Below are positions 18,870-30,093 of a stretch of DNA of 64,000 nt, in pieces. Location of the stretch: positions 95,850,988 through 95,914,987 of the forward strand of contig OY294045.1 of NCBI GenBank assembly GCA_958510825.1. Direction: 5' to 3'. The notes beneath the pieces were generated by a model. That model ran no database searches and was not told the DNA's origin. It was given only the letters and a program-made list of their open reading frames with translations. Positions within the stretch are counted from its first letter, which is position 1; each line of letters opens with the position of its first letter. Made by a program: the position numbers and the translations under genes. Source of the stretch: Brachypterus glaber. Its lineage: Eukaryota; Arthropoda; Insecta; Coleoptera; Kateretidae.

Positions 18870-20046
18870 CACGGTGTATTTGAAATAGCGTCGGAAATTT
18901 TAACAGATGATTCTACATCATAAAATATGACAAAAAGTTTCTATAAACATATGTCTAAAAATGCGTCATAAGGAAGCTACGCCCCTTTGAAAGTGGCTAA
19001 AAAAATCGGTTTTTATTTAATAACTCAGGAACCCTTTGAGATATATCAACGAGGTTTTTCACGTCAACTAATCCTACCAAGGCCCGTTTTTATGTGTTAT
19101 TTTCATGTACTTATTTCAACCAGGGGTGTGCGAAACGGGGGGGGGGGGGGACTTATCAGTTTTTTGTCCCAAACTTTTTTCTGTGTAACTTTTTTCAATT
19201 TTATTTCTGAAATATGATTCCTAGGTCAAAATACATAAAAAAGGTACTCTTGTTGTAATACTGTAGGATTAACCGTTTTCGAGAAAATTTCATTGAAGGT
19301 GAAATTCCACGGTTCGAAGACGAAAAATTAAATACTAAAATGTTGAAAACCAAAATTTTAATGATGCAGGGCAAATGTACATTAAAAAATAAGAAAAAAA
19401 CCTCATATAGGATACAGGTACTTCCAAAAATCAATCCTAATGGAGCTATGGTCTCCTAAATATGCACCATTTTTAAAGAGCTATGGTAGCTTTAAAAGCG
19501 TTTTTTCGACCTACATGTATGGAAACTTTTTTTCTTAGGTTTTGATGTAGAATAACATTGCATCATTAAAATTTTGGTTTTCGACATTTTAGTATTTAAT
19601 TTTTCGTCTTTGAACCGTGAAATTTCTCCTTCAAATGAACTTTCCTCGAAAACGGTTAATCCTACAGTATTACAACAAGAGTATCTTTATTATGTATTTT
19701 GACCTGAGGAATCATATTTCAAAAATAAAATTGCAAAAAAATTACACAGAAAAAAGTTTGGGACAAAAAAGGCCCCCCCGTTTCGCACACCCCTGGTTTA
19801 AATAAGTACGTGAAAATGACATACAAAGATGGGCCTTATTAGGATTAATTCACGTGCAAAACCTCGTTAACATATCTCAAAGGGTTCCTGAGTTATTAAA
19901 TAAAAAGCGATTTTTTAGCCAATTTCAAAGGGGCGTAGCTCCCTTATGACGCATTTTTAGAATATATGTTTATAGGAACTTTTTGTCATATTTTATCATG
20001 TAGAATCACCTGTTAAAATTTCCTACGCTATTTCAAATACACCCTG
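18870..20046. mobile_element. Palindromic mariner-type MITE, family A copy 2
   Basis: CACGGTGTATTTGAAATAGCG at the left, TATTTCAAATACACCCTG at the right, TA outside both ends. Same internal order as 12784-13953, with a G run at 19138-19150 where the other copies also have long G or C runs. Confidence 0.8.
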
Positions 20047-20074
20047 TATACCAGTACCGGGTTTAAAATTGTTG

Positions 20075-20340
20075 GCATTTTTAACCGACTTTCAAAAAAG
20101 GAGGAGGTTATCAATTCGATGTGTTTTTTTTATGCTTGTTCCCGCATAACTTTGGAACGGATGAACGGAATTCATGAGGTGGTCCCGTTTTAATTTGACG
20201 CTCAGATAATGCCGGGTGAGCCGGATAATTAAGATAAATCTAATCGTTTTAACGCAATTTCACTTAAAACCGGCTTAATTTGGGTCTAAACCCAACCAAA
20301 TTTTTAGAAAATGATCGGATAACTCGGATAAGCCGGATAA
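20075..20340 (+). repeat. Dispersed repeat beginning ACCGACTTTCAAAAAAGGAGG
   Basis: The block ACCGACTTTCAAAAAAGGAG, GAGGTTATCAATTCGATG and CCCGCATAACTTTGGAACGG resembles a widespread arthropod interspersed repeat. Identification is from memory of its look, not a search. Followed by CCGGATAA repeats at 20215-20345. No gene in 20049-20610. Confidence 0.4.
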
Positions 20341-20610
20341 CTTAATTAAGGGGCACTCAAATATTACGGCAGGCTAAAAATCTTTTAAAGCCGCTAAAGT
20401 TGATTCTTTGGACCTGTAATATTAAAATACCAAGAGAAAATTATAAAATTTGTGAATATACAATAAGGCGTTATTTTATTATTACTTAACGCTTAAAGCT
20501 TAACAAAAATTTTCTTTAGTATTTCGTTTAAAATAAGGTAATAAAAAATAAGTCGGTGCCAATTTCATAGAAAACAATTTAAAAACAAAAATAACTGTTA
20601 GTATTTAAGT

Positions 20611-20748
20611 AAGGGCATATCCACTGGCTCGTGTAAGAACGTAATACATAACAATGCGATGTGATGTTCCGCCATGTATCCTGTAAGCCAATCACGGCAC
20701 CGTATTTCTATATCTTATGTTTTTATACAAGCTTCTGGATAGGCCTTT
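20611..20748. mobile_element. Short palindromic MITE (GGGCATATCCA ends), copy 1
   Basis: AAGGGCATATCCACTGGCTC at the left, GAGCTTCTGGATAGGCCTTT-like sequence at the right. Copies at 33543-33694 and 36971-37120. TTA/TAA triplets flank the copies, which would suit a 3-bp TWA duplication of PIF/Harbinger type. Confidence 0.65.
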
Positions 20749-21011
20749 AGGGAGTGGTAAAATTGGCACCGGCTTATTTTTTACTTTTTAGAGACAGAAG
20801 TCTTAAGATCTTAAGATCTTTTTTTTAAACGAAACATTAAAAAAAATTCAAATAAAAAGTTTTTTGTTTAAATTTTCTTTTTGCGAAAACCGAAAAAAAA
20901 AATTCAAAAACAAAAATTTCTTCTCATTTTTTTTTTATAGTTTCTTTCAAAAACAATGGAGAGCTTTCCCTCCTAGAACTTGATTTTTTCTTAAAATTTA
21001 AAGTCGATTTA

Positions 21012-21836
21012 GGGGAAGTCGGGGTTAACTGGTCAGCTTTTTTTCATATCGAGTTTTTGAAAAACCTGTAAACAATTTTCAAATATTTTCTATAGCAAAA
21101 GGTAGATTATTACTATAGTTAGAACATATTAATACTTCAGACAAATATTATTTATATAAAAAAAGTTATTAACGATAAAGCAGTTAACCCCGCTGGACCA
21201 GTTAACCCCATAGGCCAGGGTTTACTGGACCACTACTCAGGGTTAACTGGTCCACTAACAAACATATATTGTATTGTAATTATTGTGAATAAAATCAAAT
21301 GAAATTTAATTCTAACATAAAAATAGACAACATAATATGTTAAATATTAGATATATCTCAGGATTAATTGGCCCGGGGTTAACTGGACATGGCCCAATTA
21401 ACTCCGAACTAATTAATATTGACATAAGTGATTTTGACCATGTCCAGTTAACCCCGAACCAGTAAACCCTGAGTGAAACTAATGAATGAAATCATAAAAT
21501 TTTAATACTTAATAATATATTAGAGGGCGGCATTTATGCAGAATAATAACAAAATATTCAGTATATTAGGTAAAATATTAGTCTAGATCCTCCTATTAAT
21601 AATAAAGTATTAATTAAAAAATTAAAGTTAAGGTAAATACCTACTTTTTATCGAAAAAAATTAACTTTCTTTACTACAACTTACACGTGGGCAACACGGT
21701 CCGCCATAATACTTTAAACAATACTACTAACTAAATATCACTAGAATTTGCACTAATGCGCCAATACTAATAAACAAACTTGATAAAATCCAGGTGGACC
21801 AGTTAACCCTGTGGCCCAGTTAACCCTGACTTCCCC
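21012..21836. mobile_element. TIR element with GGTTAACTGG arrays, copy 1
   Basis: GGGGAAGTCGGGGTTAACTGG at the left and CCAGTTAACCCTGACTTCCCC at the right, with TA outside. About a dozen GGTTAACTGG variants in both orientations cluster near the ends and at 21180-21260 and 21360-21480, with AT-rich spacers. A second copy is at 60035-60804. No ORF. Subterminal motif repeats of this sort often bind a transposase; which one is unknown. Confidence 0.75.
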
Positions 21837-21949
21837 TAATATTTAATTTTTTATGCTGTGGTAGCAGTTGACACGGAAATACTGGAAAAGACAGGGAACT
21901 TCACTTTTAATTAAAATCAAAAAAATAGTTAACATTTTTGTGTACAAAC

Positions 21950-22330
21950 CTTTCCTCCAGCCTCCAACTAGACCGACTGATATCACTCCAGGCACTCATG
22001 CTCCTATTCCTCCTTGGCAAAAGGAACGGCCTACTGGCTTTTCTGTCCAAAGTTTCCGGTGGAAAGTTGACCCGCATTTTGCTCACGGGGGGCGAGGGGT
22101 CATTATTAGGCAACATCTCGTAACTCCAAAGAATACCCCCCGCCTTCGAGGTGCTGCGCCCCGCCACTGTGATGTCGGTTTCGGGAGCCACGTTAATGGC
22201 TCCCTGAGAACCGCTTGAGCTGCTTTCCGAGATTTTGGTGTTTTTGTTTTTTTGCCCGGTCGAAAAGTTTAATTGGTTCACTTTTAAGTTTTTTTTTAGT
22301 CGATTTATTTCTTTTTGTTGAACTGTGACA
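21950..22330 (-). CDS. Orphan coding exon, unrecognised gene
   Basis: On the minus strand an open frame of 126 codons is bounded by a good acceptor (CCTTTCAG|T at 22330) and a donor (AG|GTTTGT at 21949). Codon use and base composition are far richer in G/C than the surroundings. It starts with a short heptad-like basic segment (QQKEINRLKKNLK), then a Ser-rich stretch (SESSSSGSQG), then an ordered-looking segment (GGILWSYEMLP, KMRVNFPPETLDRK) and a basic, Trp-containing end (FLLPRRNRSMSAWSD). I do not recognise the family. No second exon was found in this window, so neighbouring exons may lie beyond long repeat-filled introns. Confidence 0.55.
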
Positions 22331-23240
22331 CTGAAAGGAATATTATGTTATAAGCATTTTATAATAAAGTTTTATTTGTTTTCATATGTCTGTAATTTGA
22401 AAAAGCTTTTTAACCTTTTAACATGTAACTCTTTGGTACAAGTTCTCAGGTATTTTATGGGTTTATACTTTGAATTTTATAATAATATAATAGTAAAGAA
22501 GCCAGAAAAAAATATATAAACTAACATGAATGTGACTTTTTTTTGTAAAATGGGATTTTTCACTTTAATTAGAATAGATCTGATGATGTCCGCGCCGATT
22601 CAGGCAGGGCTGAGGTCCTGGGTCACGGATTTGACTGATTATTTTATATGTAAAGCCCACCGATGTTAGAGAAAAACCTCAACGGGATTCTTTTCAAAAA
22701 AGTTTCGAAATTATGATTTTTTTACATTTTTTTTAAAACTTTTAAATTTCTCGAGTGTGACATTGACGTGCAATAACTCAAAAATGATTTAACCTAGAGA
22801 ACTGCAGTATTCGCGGCGCTAAGCATAAAAAGCGATAAAAAGTTTTGTTTTAAGAGGTTTCACCTACATATATCAAAATTTATAAAAATAATTTGCTTTT
22901 CGAATTCTTAGAAATTGTTTGCCCTGTAAAAATTTTCACCTACTGGCGCTACAGATTACCAGTGATGTGATATTACAATTTTAATTAATAGATTTATAAG
23001 ATTATTTAGATTTTAAATTCTGAGGTGTGTGGGAAATGTAAAAAAATTAATATTTCTATAAAAATTTGCCTGCGGCAGGTAAATTATGATTTAAGAGGTT
23101 TTCTCTGCTCATTTGCAATTTTATAAAGTAATTTGCTTTTTGAATTCTTGGAAATTGCTTATCCTGTAAAACTGAACTGTGAAAAAAGTTACCTGCTTTG
23201 CTAGTGTTCTGTGTGCTTTGCTAAACTTGTTAAGCAATAA
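22331..23240. other. No gene recognised
   Basis: AT-rich sequence. A diverged internal duplication is visible (TTTCGAATTCTTAGAAATTG near 22898 and TTTGAATTCTTGGAAATTGC near 23138). If the orphan exon belongs to a minus-strand gene, this is its upstream intron. Confidence 0.4.
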
Positions 23241-23338
23241 CCCAGACAACATTTGCTATTTCACGTGGAAATCATTATGACAACATTTAATGATTTTCTC
23301 TGAGTTCATGAACGCATACAGATGACTCCTCATTCTAA
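23241..23338 (+). mobile_element. Left-end fragment of a CCCAGACAACATTTGC element
   Basis: CCCAGACAACATTTGC followed by TTTCACGTGGAAATCATTATG closely matches the left end of the element at 26034. It is cut off where LINE A begins at about 23339. Confidence 0.55.
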
Positions 23339-24562
23339 TCTATAATTGCTGATGAGTTAATTAACTTTTTACTTGAAAACTCTATTATACCTAATGAACA
23401 ACATGGTTTTGTTCCTGGCAGGTCAGTGATAACAAACTTATTAAAATGTTTAAATTCGTGGACTCGTGAACTGGATAAAGGTAATAGTGTTGATGTAATT
23501 TATTTGGACTTTCGCCGAGCTTTTGATAATGTCCCCTTCAAAAGGCTTCTGGCTATACTAGAACATTTTGGAATTAGGGGCAAACTATTGAAGTGGTTGG
23601 AGTGTTACCTAACATTAAGGCTGTTTTGTGTAAGAGTTGGTGAATCGTTTTCGGACTTTTTAGCAGCTATCAGTGGAGTACCACAAGGGTCGGTTTTAGG
23701 ACCCATCTTGTTTTTAATTTTTATAGCGGACTTGGCTAGACGTATTAAGTCTAAGCATGCATCGTTCGCAGACGACAAAAAAATTTTTGGTAATCCAATT
23801 ACGGACTACAACATATTGCGCGAAGACCTAGCAACTATAGAAAATTGGTGTAAAGATTGGTTGTTACCGTTAAACGAAGATAAGTGCACGGTACTCCATC
23901 TGGGAAAGAAGAATCCCCGCTTGCCTTACTTTATTAACAATAAACAAATTAAAGTAGTTACTTCGCAGTCAGATCTGGGCGTTATAATATCTCAGGATTT
24001 GAAATGGGAATTACATATTATATCCATTGTGAGGAAGGCAAACTATGTTTTACACCTGATACGAAGAACTTTTACCAACCCATCTCCCATATGCATAACC
24101 AAGCTTTTTACAACGTACATCAGGCCAATACTGGAATTCGCAGCCCCAGTATGGAATCCCATTTACATAAAGGATATTCTGGCTGTGGAAAAGATACAAA
24201 GGCGTACACTTAAACTTTGTCCTGTTTTACGACAAATGGACTACGTAAACAGATTACGTGCTACCAATCTTATTTCACTTGAAATGAGAAGAAAACGTGG
24301 TAATCTTATATTAGTATACAGAGCGCTCCATAATTTGTTTGGAACGGATATGTCCCATATGTTTACACTGAGAGACGACCCTCGCCCTAGAGGGCATTCG
24401 TTGAGAATATCTCATGATTACTTTCGTACTACATCGCGGCAGTATTTTTGGTCCTGTCGCACTAGAGATGATTGGAACTCGCTACCTGAGCACGTGGTAT
24501 CTGCTCCGTCGATAAATACGTTTAAGAACAGGCTGGATTCATTTTGGAACGTTATAAGTTAA
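23339..24562 (+). CDS. Reverse transcriptase fragment of LINE A
   Basis: An uninterrupted frame of 407 codons plus stop, lacking the natural start. RT motifs in order: EQHGFVPGRS, VIYLDFRRAFDNV (first Asp), SGVPQGSVLGPILF, SFADDKKIF (FADD catalytic pair) and the LGVIISQDLKWE thumb segment. The end (WNSLPEHVVSAPSINTFKN) is typical of CR1/L2-clade C-termini. The intact frame suggests a fairly young copy, although the 5' half is missing. Confidence 0.85.
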   Translation, partial: SIIADELINFLLENSIIPNEQHGFVPGRSVITNLLKCLNSWTRELDKGNSVDVIYLDFRRAFDNVPFKRLLAILEHFGIRGKLLKWLECYLTLRLFCVRVGESFSDFLAAISGVPQGSVLGPILFLIFIADLARRIKSKHASFADDKKIFGNPITDYNILREDLATIENWCKDWLLPLNEDKCTVLHLGKKNPRLPYFINNKQIKVVTSQSDLGVIISQDLKWELHIISIVRKANYVLHLIRRTFTNPSPICITKLFTTYIRPILEFAAPVWNPIYIKDILAVEKIQRRTLKLCPVLRQMDYVNRLRATNLISLEMRRKRGNLILVYRALHNLFGTDMSHMFTLRDDPRPRGHSLRISHDYFRTTSRQYFWSCRTRDDWNSLPEHVVSAPSINTFKNRLDSFWNVIS

Positions 24563-24763
24563 ACCACAATATCTATTCTTTTTTTCTTTTTATTTTGGAT
24601 TTTTAACTTGACGTGACCTTTTTTATGTAGTTTTTATCTCCCTTTCACATTTGTTATATTCATTTTTTTTCTTTTTTTTTTTTACTCAATTTATTGTACT
24701 ACAATTAGGCTTGATAGGACATGCCCTTTGCCTTTATAATCTTTATAATAATAATAATAAAGT
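23339..24763 (+). mobile_element. LINE A: 5'-truncated CR1/L2-like non-LTR retrotransposon
   Basis: Contains reverse transcriptase through the C-terminus, a ~200-base 3' UTR and an ATAATAATAATAATAAA tail at 24747-24763, as is usual for CR1/L2-type elements. No target duplication was found. Confidence 0.85.
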
Positions 24764-25231
24764 CATTACAAGATCATGTCATGAAGATCTAGCAGCGGTC
24801 TACGGAATGCGCATGCGCAAACTTTAAATTATGGGCGACATTTAAAATTAAAAAAAAGAAAGGAAATTACCCTGCTTAAAAAGATCACATACACCCTTTT
24901 GCTCATTTCTTGAAAATGCAAAGAGATACCAAAAAAATAACGAAAAAATTGACCACCTTGGAAACCCACACAATTCCATTTTCAACAACTTGAGGACCCC
25001 GGGATGTTCCCACTGGGAACTTCCCAGTGGAAATGTTCCCCAATATGACTGGAGGAACTAGTTCCTCTAGGCTAAAGCCTCCAGATATCTACGGCTCACC
25101 ATACCAATCCGATAATGTGTATCGAATTAGCTGACCAGTAAGTTAATTACTAGTTATTACTAGTAGTATATCCTTATAAAGACAGCTGCCTTTAAATACT
25201 AGTATTCCTAGAAGGCGACTTTATTTGTTGA
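24764..25231. other. No gene recognised
   Basis: 24995-25085 has repeated GGGAAC/TTCCC and GGAACTAGTTCC motifs, in the style of the motif-array elements, but no TIR pair was found. Confidence 0.4.
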
Positions 25232-25729
25232 ATAGATTTTTCTAGCAATTATAGCCTCAATTTATTATATCATTCACTTATTAGATCCAAATTAGAATAT
25301 TGCTCTATAATTTGGTACCCACACTATGATACTGATAAGAAAGAAGTGGAAGGTGTTCAAAGACGTTTCTTAAAATACGTGTGTTTTAAAGAAGACGGTC
25401 GATATCCATCTCAGGGTACTGACCACACAGCCCTTTTGTTAAGATTTAATTTCAAATCATTAGAACACAGACGCAAAGCATCATCTATATGTATTCTTTT
25501 TAAACTACTACATAATAAGTTGGATTGTACTTATTTGTTAAACAAAATAGAATTTCTGATACCGAGAGCTAATTCTAGAAACGAACTTACTTTTTATACT
25601 TCCAGAGCTAGAACCAACATTTTGTTTATCTCTCCTATTTATATTATTTGCAGTAACTTCAATGATATTTCTGAGCTCTGTGATATAAATTTTGATACGT
25701 TAAGGTTTATATTAGACAATATTAATTAA
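25232..25729 (+). CDS. C-terminal fragment of Jockey-like reverse transcriptase
   Basis: 165 codons without a natural start. SLIRSKLEYCSIIWYPHYDTD followed by EGVQRRFLKYVCF is the conserved segment after the RT thumb in Jockey-like elements. RFNFKSLEHRRK and ANSRNELTFY follow. No RT active site or endonuclease remains. Confidence 0.75.
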   Translation: MDFSSNYSLNLLYHSLIRSKLEYCSIIWYPHYDTDKKEVEGVQRRFLKYVCFKEDGRYPSQGTDHTALLLRFNFKSLEHRRKASSICILFKLLHNKLDCTYLLNKIEFLIPRANSRNELTFYTSRARTNILFISPIYIICSNFNDISELCDINFDTLRFILDNIN

Positions 25730-25912
25730 GAACATTTTGTTATTTTTTTACAAATATTTTAAGGTTTATATTAAGTAATTTTAATTAAGTAAATTCTGTT
25801 ATTTTTTTTTACATATATTTTTATATAGTTGTTATAACTGTCCTATTTGGCACTAGCTGTTGGGCAATAAATAAATAAATAAATAAAAAAAATAAAAATA
25901 AATAAATGAAAA
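25232..25912 (+). mobile_element. LINE B: 3' fragment of a Jockey-like non-LTR retrotransposon
   Basis: C-terminal ORF end, ~130 bases of 3' UTR and a tail of AAAT repeats (25866-25912). Only the region after the RT catalytic motifs remains. Confidence 0.75.
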
Positions 25913-26033
25913 ATAAGTTTAGTTAGTGGTAGGAAATAACATGTGGGGCCACCTATAGCATATCGCTGTCAAGTGCACTGAAATTGAAACATTACAGGAG
26001 CCTGTACTATTCGGCAATCGTTCTCAATCGGGT

Positions 26034-26245
26034 CCCGGGCAACATTTGCTGTTTCACGTGGAAGTCATTATGACATCATTTAATGATTTAACGTTAAATG
26101 TATACACCTCATGACAAAACCATAAAAAACTCATAACATGATCACAAAATCATGAGATGTGCTCATCATGATGTTCGAATAAGTACAAAACGTGGAAATC
26201 ATAATATGGCCTCACGGCCTCATGATTTTATGGATGTTGTCCGGG
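26034..26245. mobile_element. Short motif-array element, CCCGGGCAACAT ends
   Basis: CCCGGGCAACAT at 26034 and ATGTTGTCCGGG ending at 26245 are inverted. The body repeats ATCATGA, AACATGATC and CACGTGGAAATCAT. A fragment of the same family is at 23241. The next motif-array element starts 6 bases after it. Confidence 0.6.
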
Positions 26246-26251
26246 AATGTG

Positions 26252-27085
26252 CCCAGGTAGCAAGGGATGTTATGTTACAAGAAATTAACATCACTTTTGG
26301 GTGTATTTTTAAACTAAATCATAACATCACATAATATTGAAAAATAACATCTATTTAACATCACATTTGCAACGTAACACGTGTGACGTGACAAACATGT
26401 TATTTAATAACAAATAATTAACAACGCTGTGAATATATCGCATGTCACATATTAACGTGGCTTTCACGTGAATGTCATGTTATTTTGCTTCTCACCGACG
26501 TTCGAAGCAAAAAAATCGATATAAGATGATGTTGATAGAGTAAACTATTATAAGGAAATTGTATACACATTATACGATTTCCAATGGATAGGGGGCTCTG
26601 CCGGGCTTCTCTCTCTCTTTATTTTTGGCCTTTCCCTTCCGGATAATTAGCCAAGCCGGGCTTCTCAAGACCACGGACACGGATTAAAGGAATATATTCT
26701 TCGCTTAATCTGCAATTTCGTATTTAGAATCTATCTGTTTCAATCTGTGATTGTTTCAATTACTGATTGATTTTAAATCCGATTTTTTTATAGGGTTATA
26801 GCGTTTTTAATGGTTTTAATTTAGAAAAAGCTAATATCCTAGGATATTATTTAAATATTAAAGTAACAGTAACGGCATCTATAAGATATTAGATATAACA
26901 GGAATGTGGATTTATGATGTCACAAACACGTTATTTTCGGGATGTCATTGTGTGATGTTATTAGGGGCGGACTTAGGACATCCCCACCATGCTACATTCT
27001 TGTTAAATGAGACTACAATCTTAACATCACATGTCACATATTAACGTGGCTTTCACGTGAATGTCATGTTATTTTGCTACCTGGG
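26252..27085. mobile_element. Motif-array TIR element, CCCAGGTAGCAA ends, copy 1
   Basis: CCCAGGTAGCAA at the left, TTGCTACCTGGG at the right. The body is built of ACATCAC/GTGATGTTA and TTCACGTGAA variants at both ends, around a core containing CTCACCGACGTTCGAAGC and a GGGCTTCTC segment. A copy in opposite orientation is at 46729-47486. No ORF of substance. Confidence 0.7.
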
Positions 27086-27382
27086 TGATATTAAAATTGT
27101 AATTACAATCTTAATTATTATGAAGCTGAAGTTTGTAACGTCTTTTTGTAACGAAAATTTAAATAGTATATTAAAGTACTAGTTTCATAACAAACGTTTT
27201 TAGCGCACGAGTACAAGTTTAGAAAACAAGCAGCTGGTTGCGAATTTTCCAAAGTACTAGTGCGCTAAAAACGTGTTATGGAATAAGTGCTTTAATATAC
27301 TATTTGATTTTTCGATGCAAAAAAACGTTGCAAACTTCAGCTTCATTAATTATTATATTTTATAAAATTATTTACATGTCCG

Positions 27383-28242
27383 CCCAGTCAACACAAATAC
27401 ATGGCAGGAACATAGCAGGTACATAACCACTGTTCTATGTGATGTTGCAGACATGTAATTTTTATAGCCCATGTATAGTCCTTGGACTTTAACAATTCCG
27501 CCTCAAGTTATGTATCAGCTACATAACATGCTACATATCAGATACATGCTAGGTACATAACAATAAAAGTAGGCGTTTCCGAATTTTACTTGTTATGGAG
27601 TGCATCATAGATTTAGACATGGTGAACATTTTTACGTCTTTTTGATAAACCTAATAATTAATGTATATAAATATCTTTATATGTAGCATCAGGCAAAATT
27701 CTTATACGATGTGCATTTTTACTGTGAAAGCAAACTTTCTACCAGGCTTAAAAATCATGGGCCACATAAAAAGCCAATTTTTAGAGAAAAAATAGCAAAT
27801 AATCATTTTAAAAAAATATATATATTTTAATTTTTTGTCTAAAATTATCTAAAATCGGTTTAGTTGTCTAAAAATACATGCGTTTCTACTACTTAGGGGT
27901 AAAACTTTTATTATTAACAACAATTTTAAGAATATTAGTGATTCTAACCTATAAAAATTAAAATAATATCGACGCCATATTTAGTATTGAATTCATAACA
28001 TTTTATGTATCGTGTATGTTCTCGTACCATATATATGATACATAACATGCAATATTGCATGTTATGTATCATACATATGTATGTTACATCTTATGTAATA
28101 TGGCACATGTAACGTAAAAAATCTTTCTGTTATAGGGCATGTTATGTAGCATACATATGTATGTTATGTCTCATGTAATATGGCACATGTTACCTAAAAA
28201 ATCTTTCTTTACCATGTTGCATCCATATATGTGCGGACTGGG
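27383..28242. mobile_element. Motif-array TIR element, CCCAGTC ends, TACATAACATG body
   Basis: CCCAGTCAACACA at the left, TGTGCGGACTGGG at the right. Interior arrays of TACATAACATG, ATGTTATGTATC and CATACATATGTATG flank a plain AT-rich centre. Non-coding. Confidence 0.6.
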
Positions 28243-28984
28243 TGCAAGTTCTGATGGGTCTGGGAAATGAGAAAATTTAGGATTTTCTTATTTCCTCTGT
28301 CTATTAGAAGTTTTTGTTTAATAAATTGTTTTTCAAATTTCGACGTGAAAGTGCGTGACCTTGAAAATTCTAATCAAAATTGACTGCGGCGCTAAACTTG
28401 CTTACCAAAATTGCAAAGAGTCTGGCTACACCCTGCACCCTTTACTGTTAAAAAGCTAAATAGGCCATAAATAGACCATAAAAAAATACTGTGGACGTCC
28501 CTGGCTCAGCTACAATAGTTCGCCGTTGCCATTTAAAATGGAGGGAATTTCCATATAGACAGATACGAAAGAAATTCAATAATAAATTCAACACCTTTTT
28601 GTTTTAAAAATAAAACAACTAAAACTGTTGCACCGCTATTGATCTAGAGGCTTTAGACTGGAAATTAATCCTCGACTTCATGCCAAGAAAAAAGATTCAT
28701 TTAAACACCAAAAGAAGCGACGAACTCTCTGAGACTTCGTAATCTCTTGGTTCCAACAATATAACAGGTTACAAAAGATTTGTCTTGTTTCTCGAAAATC
28801 GCAGTTCTGAACTTATTTGGAAAGCAGTGTCGGACTGGGAAACCTGAGGCTAATGAGATTTGAAGGACATAAGCCACATTGTTTTACAGCTTTGCTAATA
28901 TTAAATAACTGTTTTTTCTAATAGTAGAATTCAGAATTTCACCAAAACTTTTAAAGTTGATTATCTCTCAGTAGTTAAAAAATA
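28243..28984. other. No gene recognised
   Basis: Sequence of mixed composition between repeats, somewhat richer in G/C at 28480-28800. No ORF with recognisable similarity. Confidence 0.4.
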
Positions 28985-29490
28985 TTTTTATTTAATTTTA
29001 GCACATATTTACAAATTATAATGCAAAAATTAAAGGTTATGTCAGATTGTTGTGACAGATATGAGGTTTAAATATTTAACAATAGATGGAGCAGTTTTAA
29101 TTTTTTGAACTAAATTGTTAAAAAACTAGTCAAATATTAAGAAAAACTAATTAACTTTATGTAATTTTAACGCAAAACTTTGAATTGCATTAAATTATTC
29201 AATATTTCATGGTAAAATATCTATATATTTTTGCTAATTTTGCTACAGTTTTCTTTATTTTTATAAACAAGAGATGGCACATTCAAGCAACAAAATAGGT
29301 AAACAAGTGGACAAAAAGTTTAATTATTAATTGATAATTAGACTTTTTGTCCACTTTTTTACCTACTTCGTTGCTTGGGCATGTGCTCATTCTAACACTT
29401 GGATACGGAATATTCATACCGTATCAAGAGCTAGAATGGATTCATTCTGTGTTTGAAAAGTGTGTGTATTTGCTAACATTCTACATCAGT
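28985..29490 (+). repeat. Dispersed repeat family R, copy 2, with a nested hairpin MITE
   Basis: Matches 3215-3620 closely. Relative to that copy a ~95-base hairpin is inserted at about 29284-29378 (CAAGCAACAAAATAGGTAAA...TTTACCTACTTCGTTGCTTG-type arms), splitting GATGGCAC from ATGTGCTCATTC. Confidence 0.65.
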
Positions 29491-29842
29491 CGTAGAAAAA
29501 TAAACTACTGTTGAAATATAAGAAATCTAAGGATATTGGCTTATCCAGAAAATGTTGAATCCGTCCTTTGCAGTGAGCCTGCACATGAACATTCGCAGAG
29601 TAAAGGTTAGGAACAGTGCACAGTGGAATAGAAATATAAGTCACCCCTACACCAACCAGTCTTGATTTTTGAACATCTACTTTCCAGTTGGGAAAACGAT
29701 GGAGATGATGACCTTTTTTCGGCAACTCTTTGTCGTCATGCAAAGAGTTGAGAAACTCTTGGTCTTGGACAAAATGTTGGGAAAATCGTAAAGTAAAATT
29801 CGCTATCTTTATTTTAGAAATTTTTTAGAGGCAATATTTTAC

Positions 29843-30093
29843 CAACGAACTAATAACTCTTCTCTCTAGAATAGGCATTTCATTCGTTAAAACTGACAAA
29901 AACGTAGCCAAAATATACATTTGTCTGTCTTACTCGCAGCTTTGTTCTAACAGAGACAACAATAACAGTTACTGGTAATTGTTATTGTTCAGGCCTGAAT
30001 ATACCTACTATTTGTTTACAAACAAACCGAGATGTTGGCGATACTTTATATTAACGGTATGCGTATTCTAGAGAGAAGAGTTTTAGTTCCTTG
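29843..30093. mobile_element. MITE, CAACGAACTAATAAC family, copy 3
   Basis: CAACGAACTAATAACTCTTC at the left, GAAGAGTTTTAGTTCCTTG at the right; same body as 15296-15543 in reverse order. Confidence 0.75.

Noticed and set aside
21868..22218. Plus-strand ORF of 116 codons over the orphan exon
   Set aside because: It overlaps the minus-strand frame, which has matching splice sites and more natural codon use; the plus frame is its shadow.
29486..29743. 85-codon minus-strand ORF
   Set aside because: No recognisable motif, no splice sites and partly within repeat family R; it may be chance.
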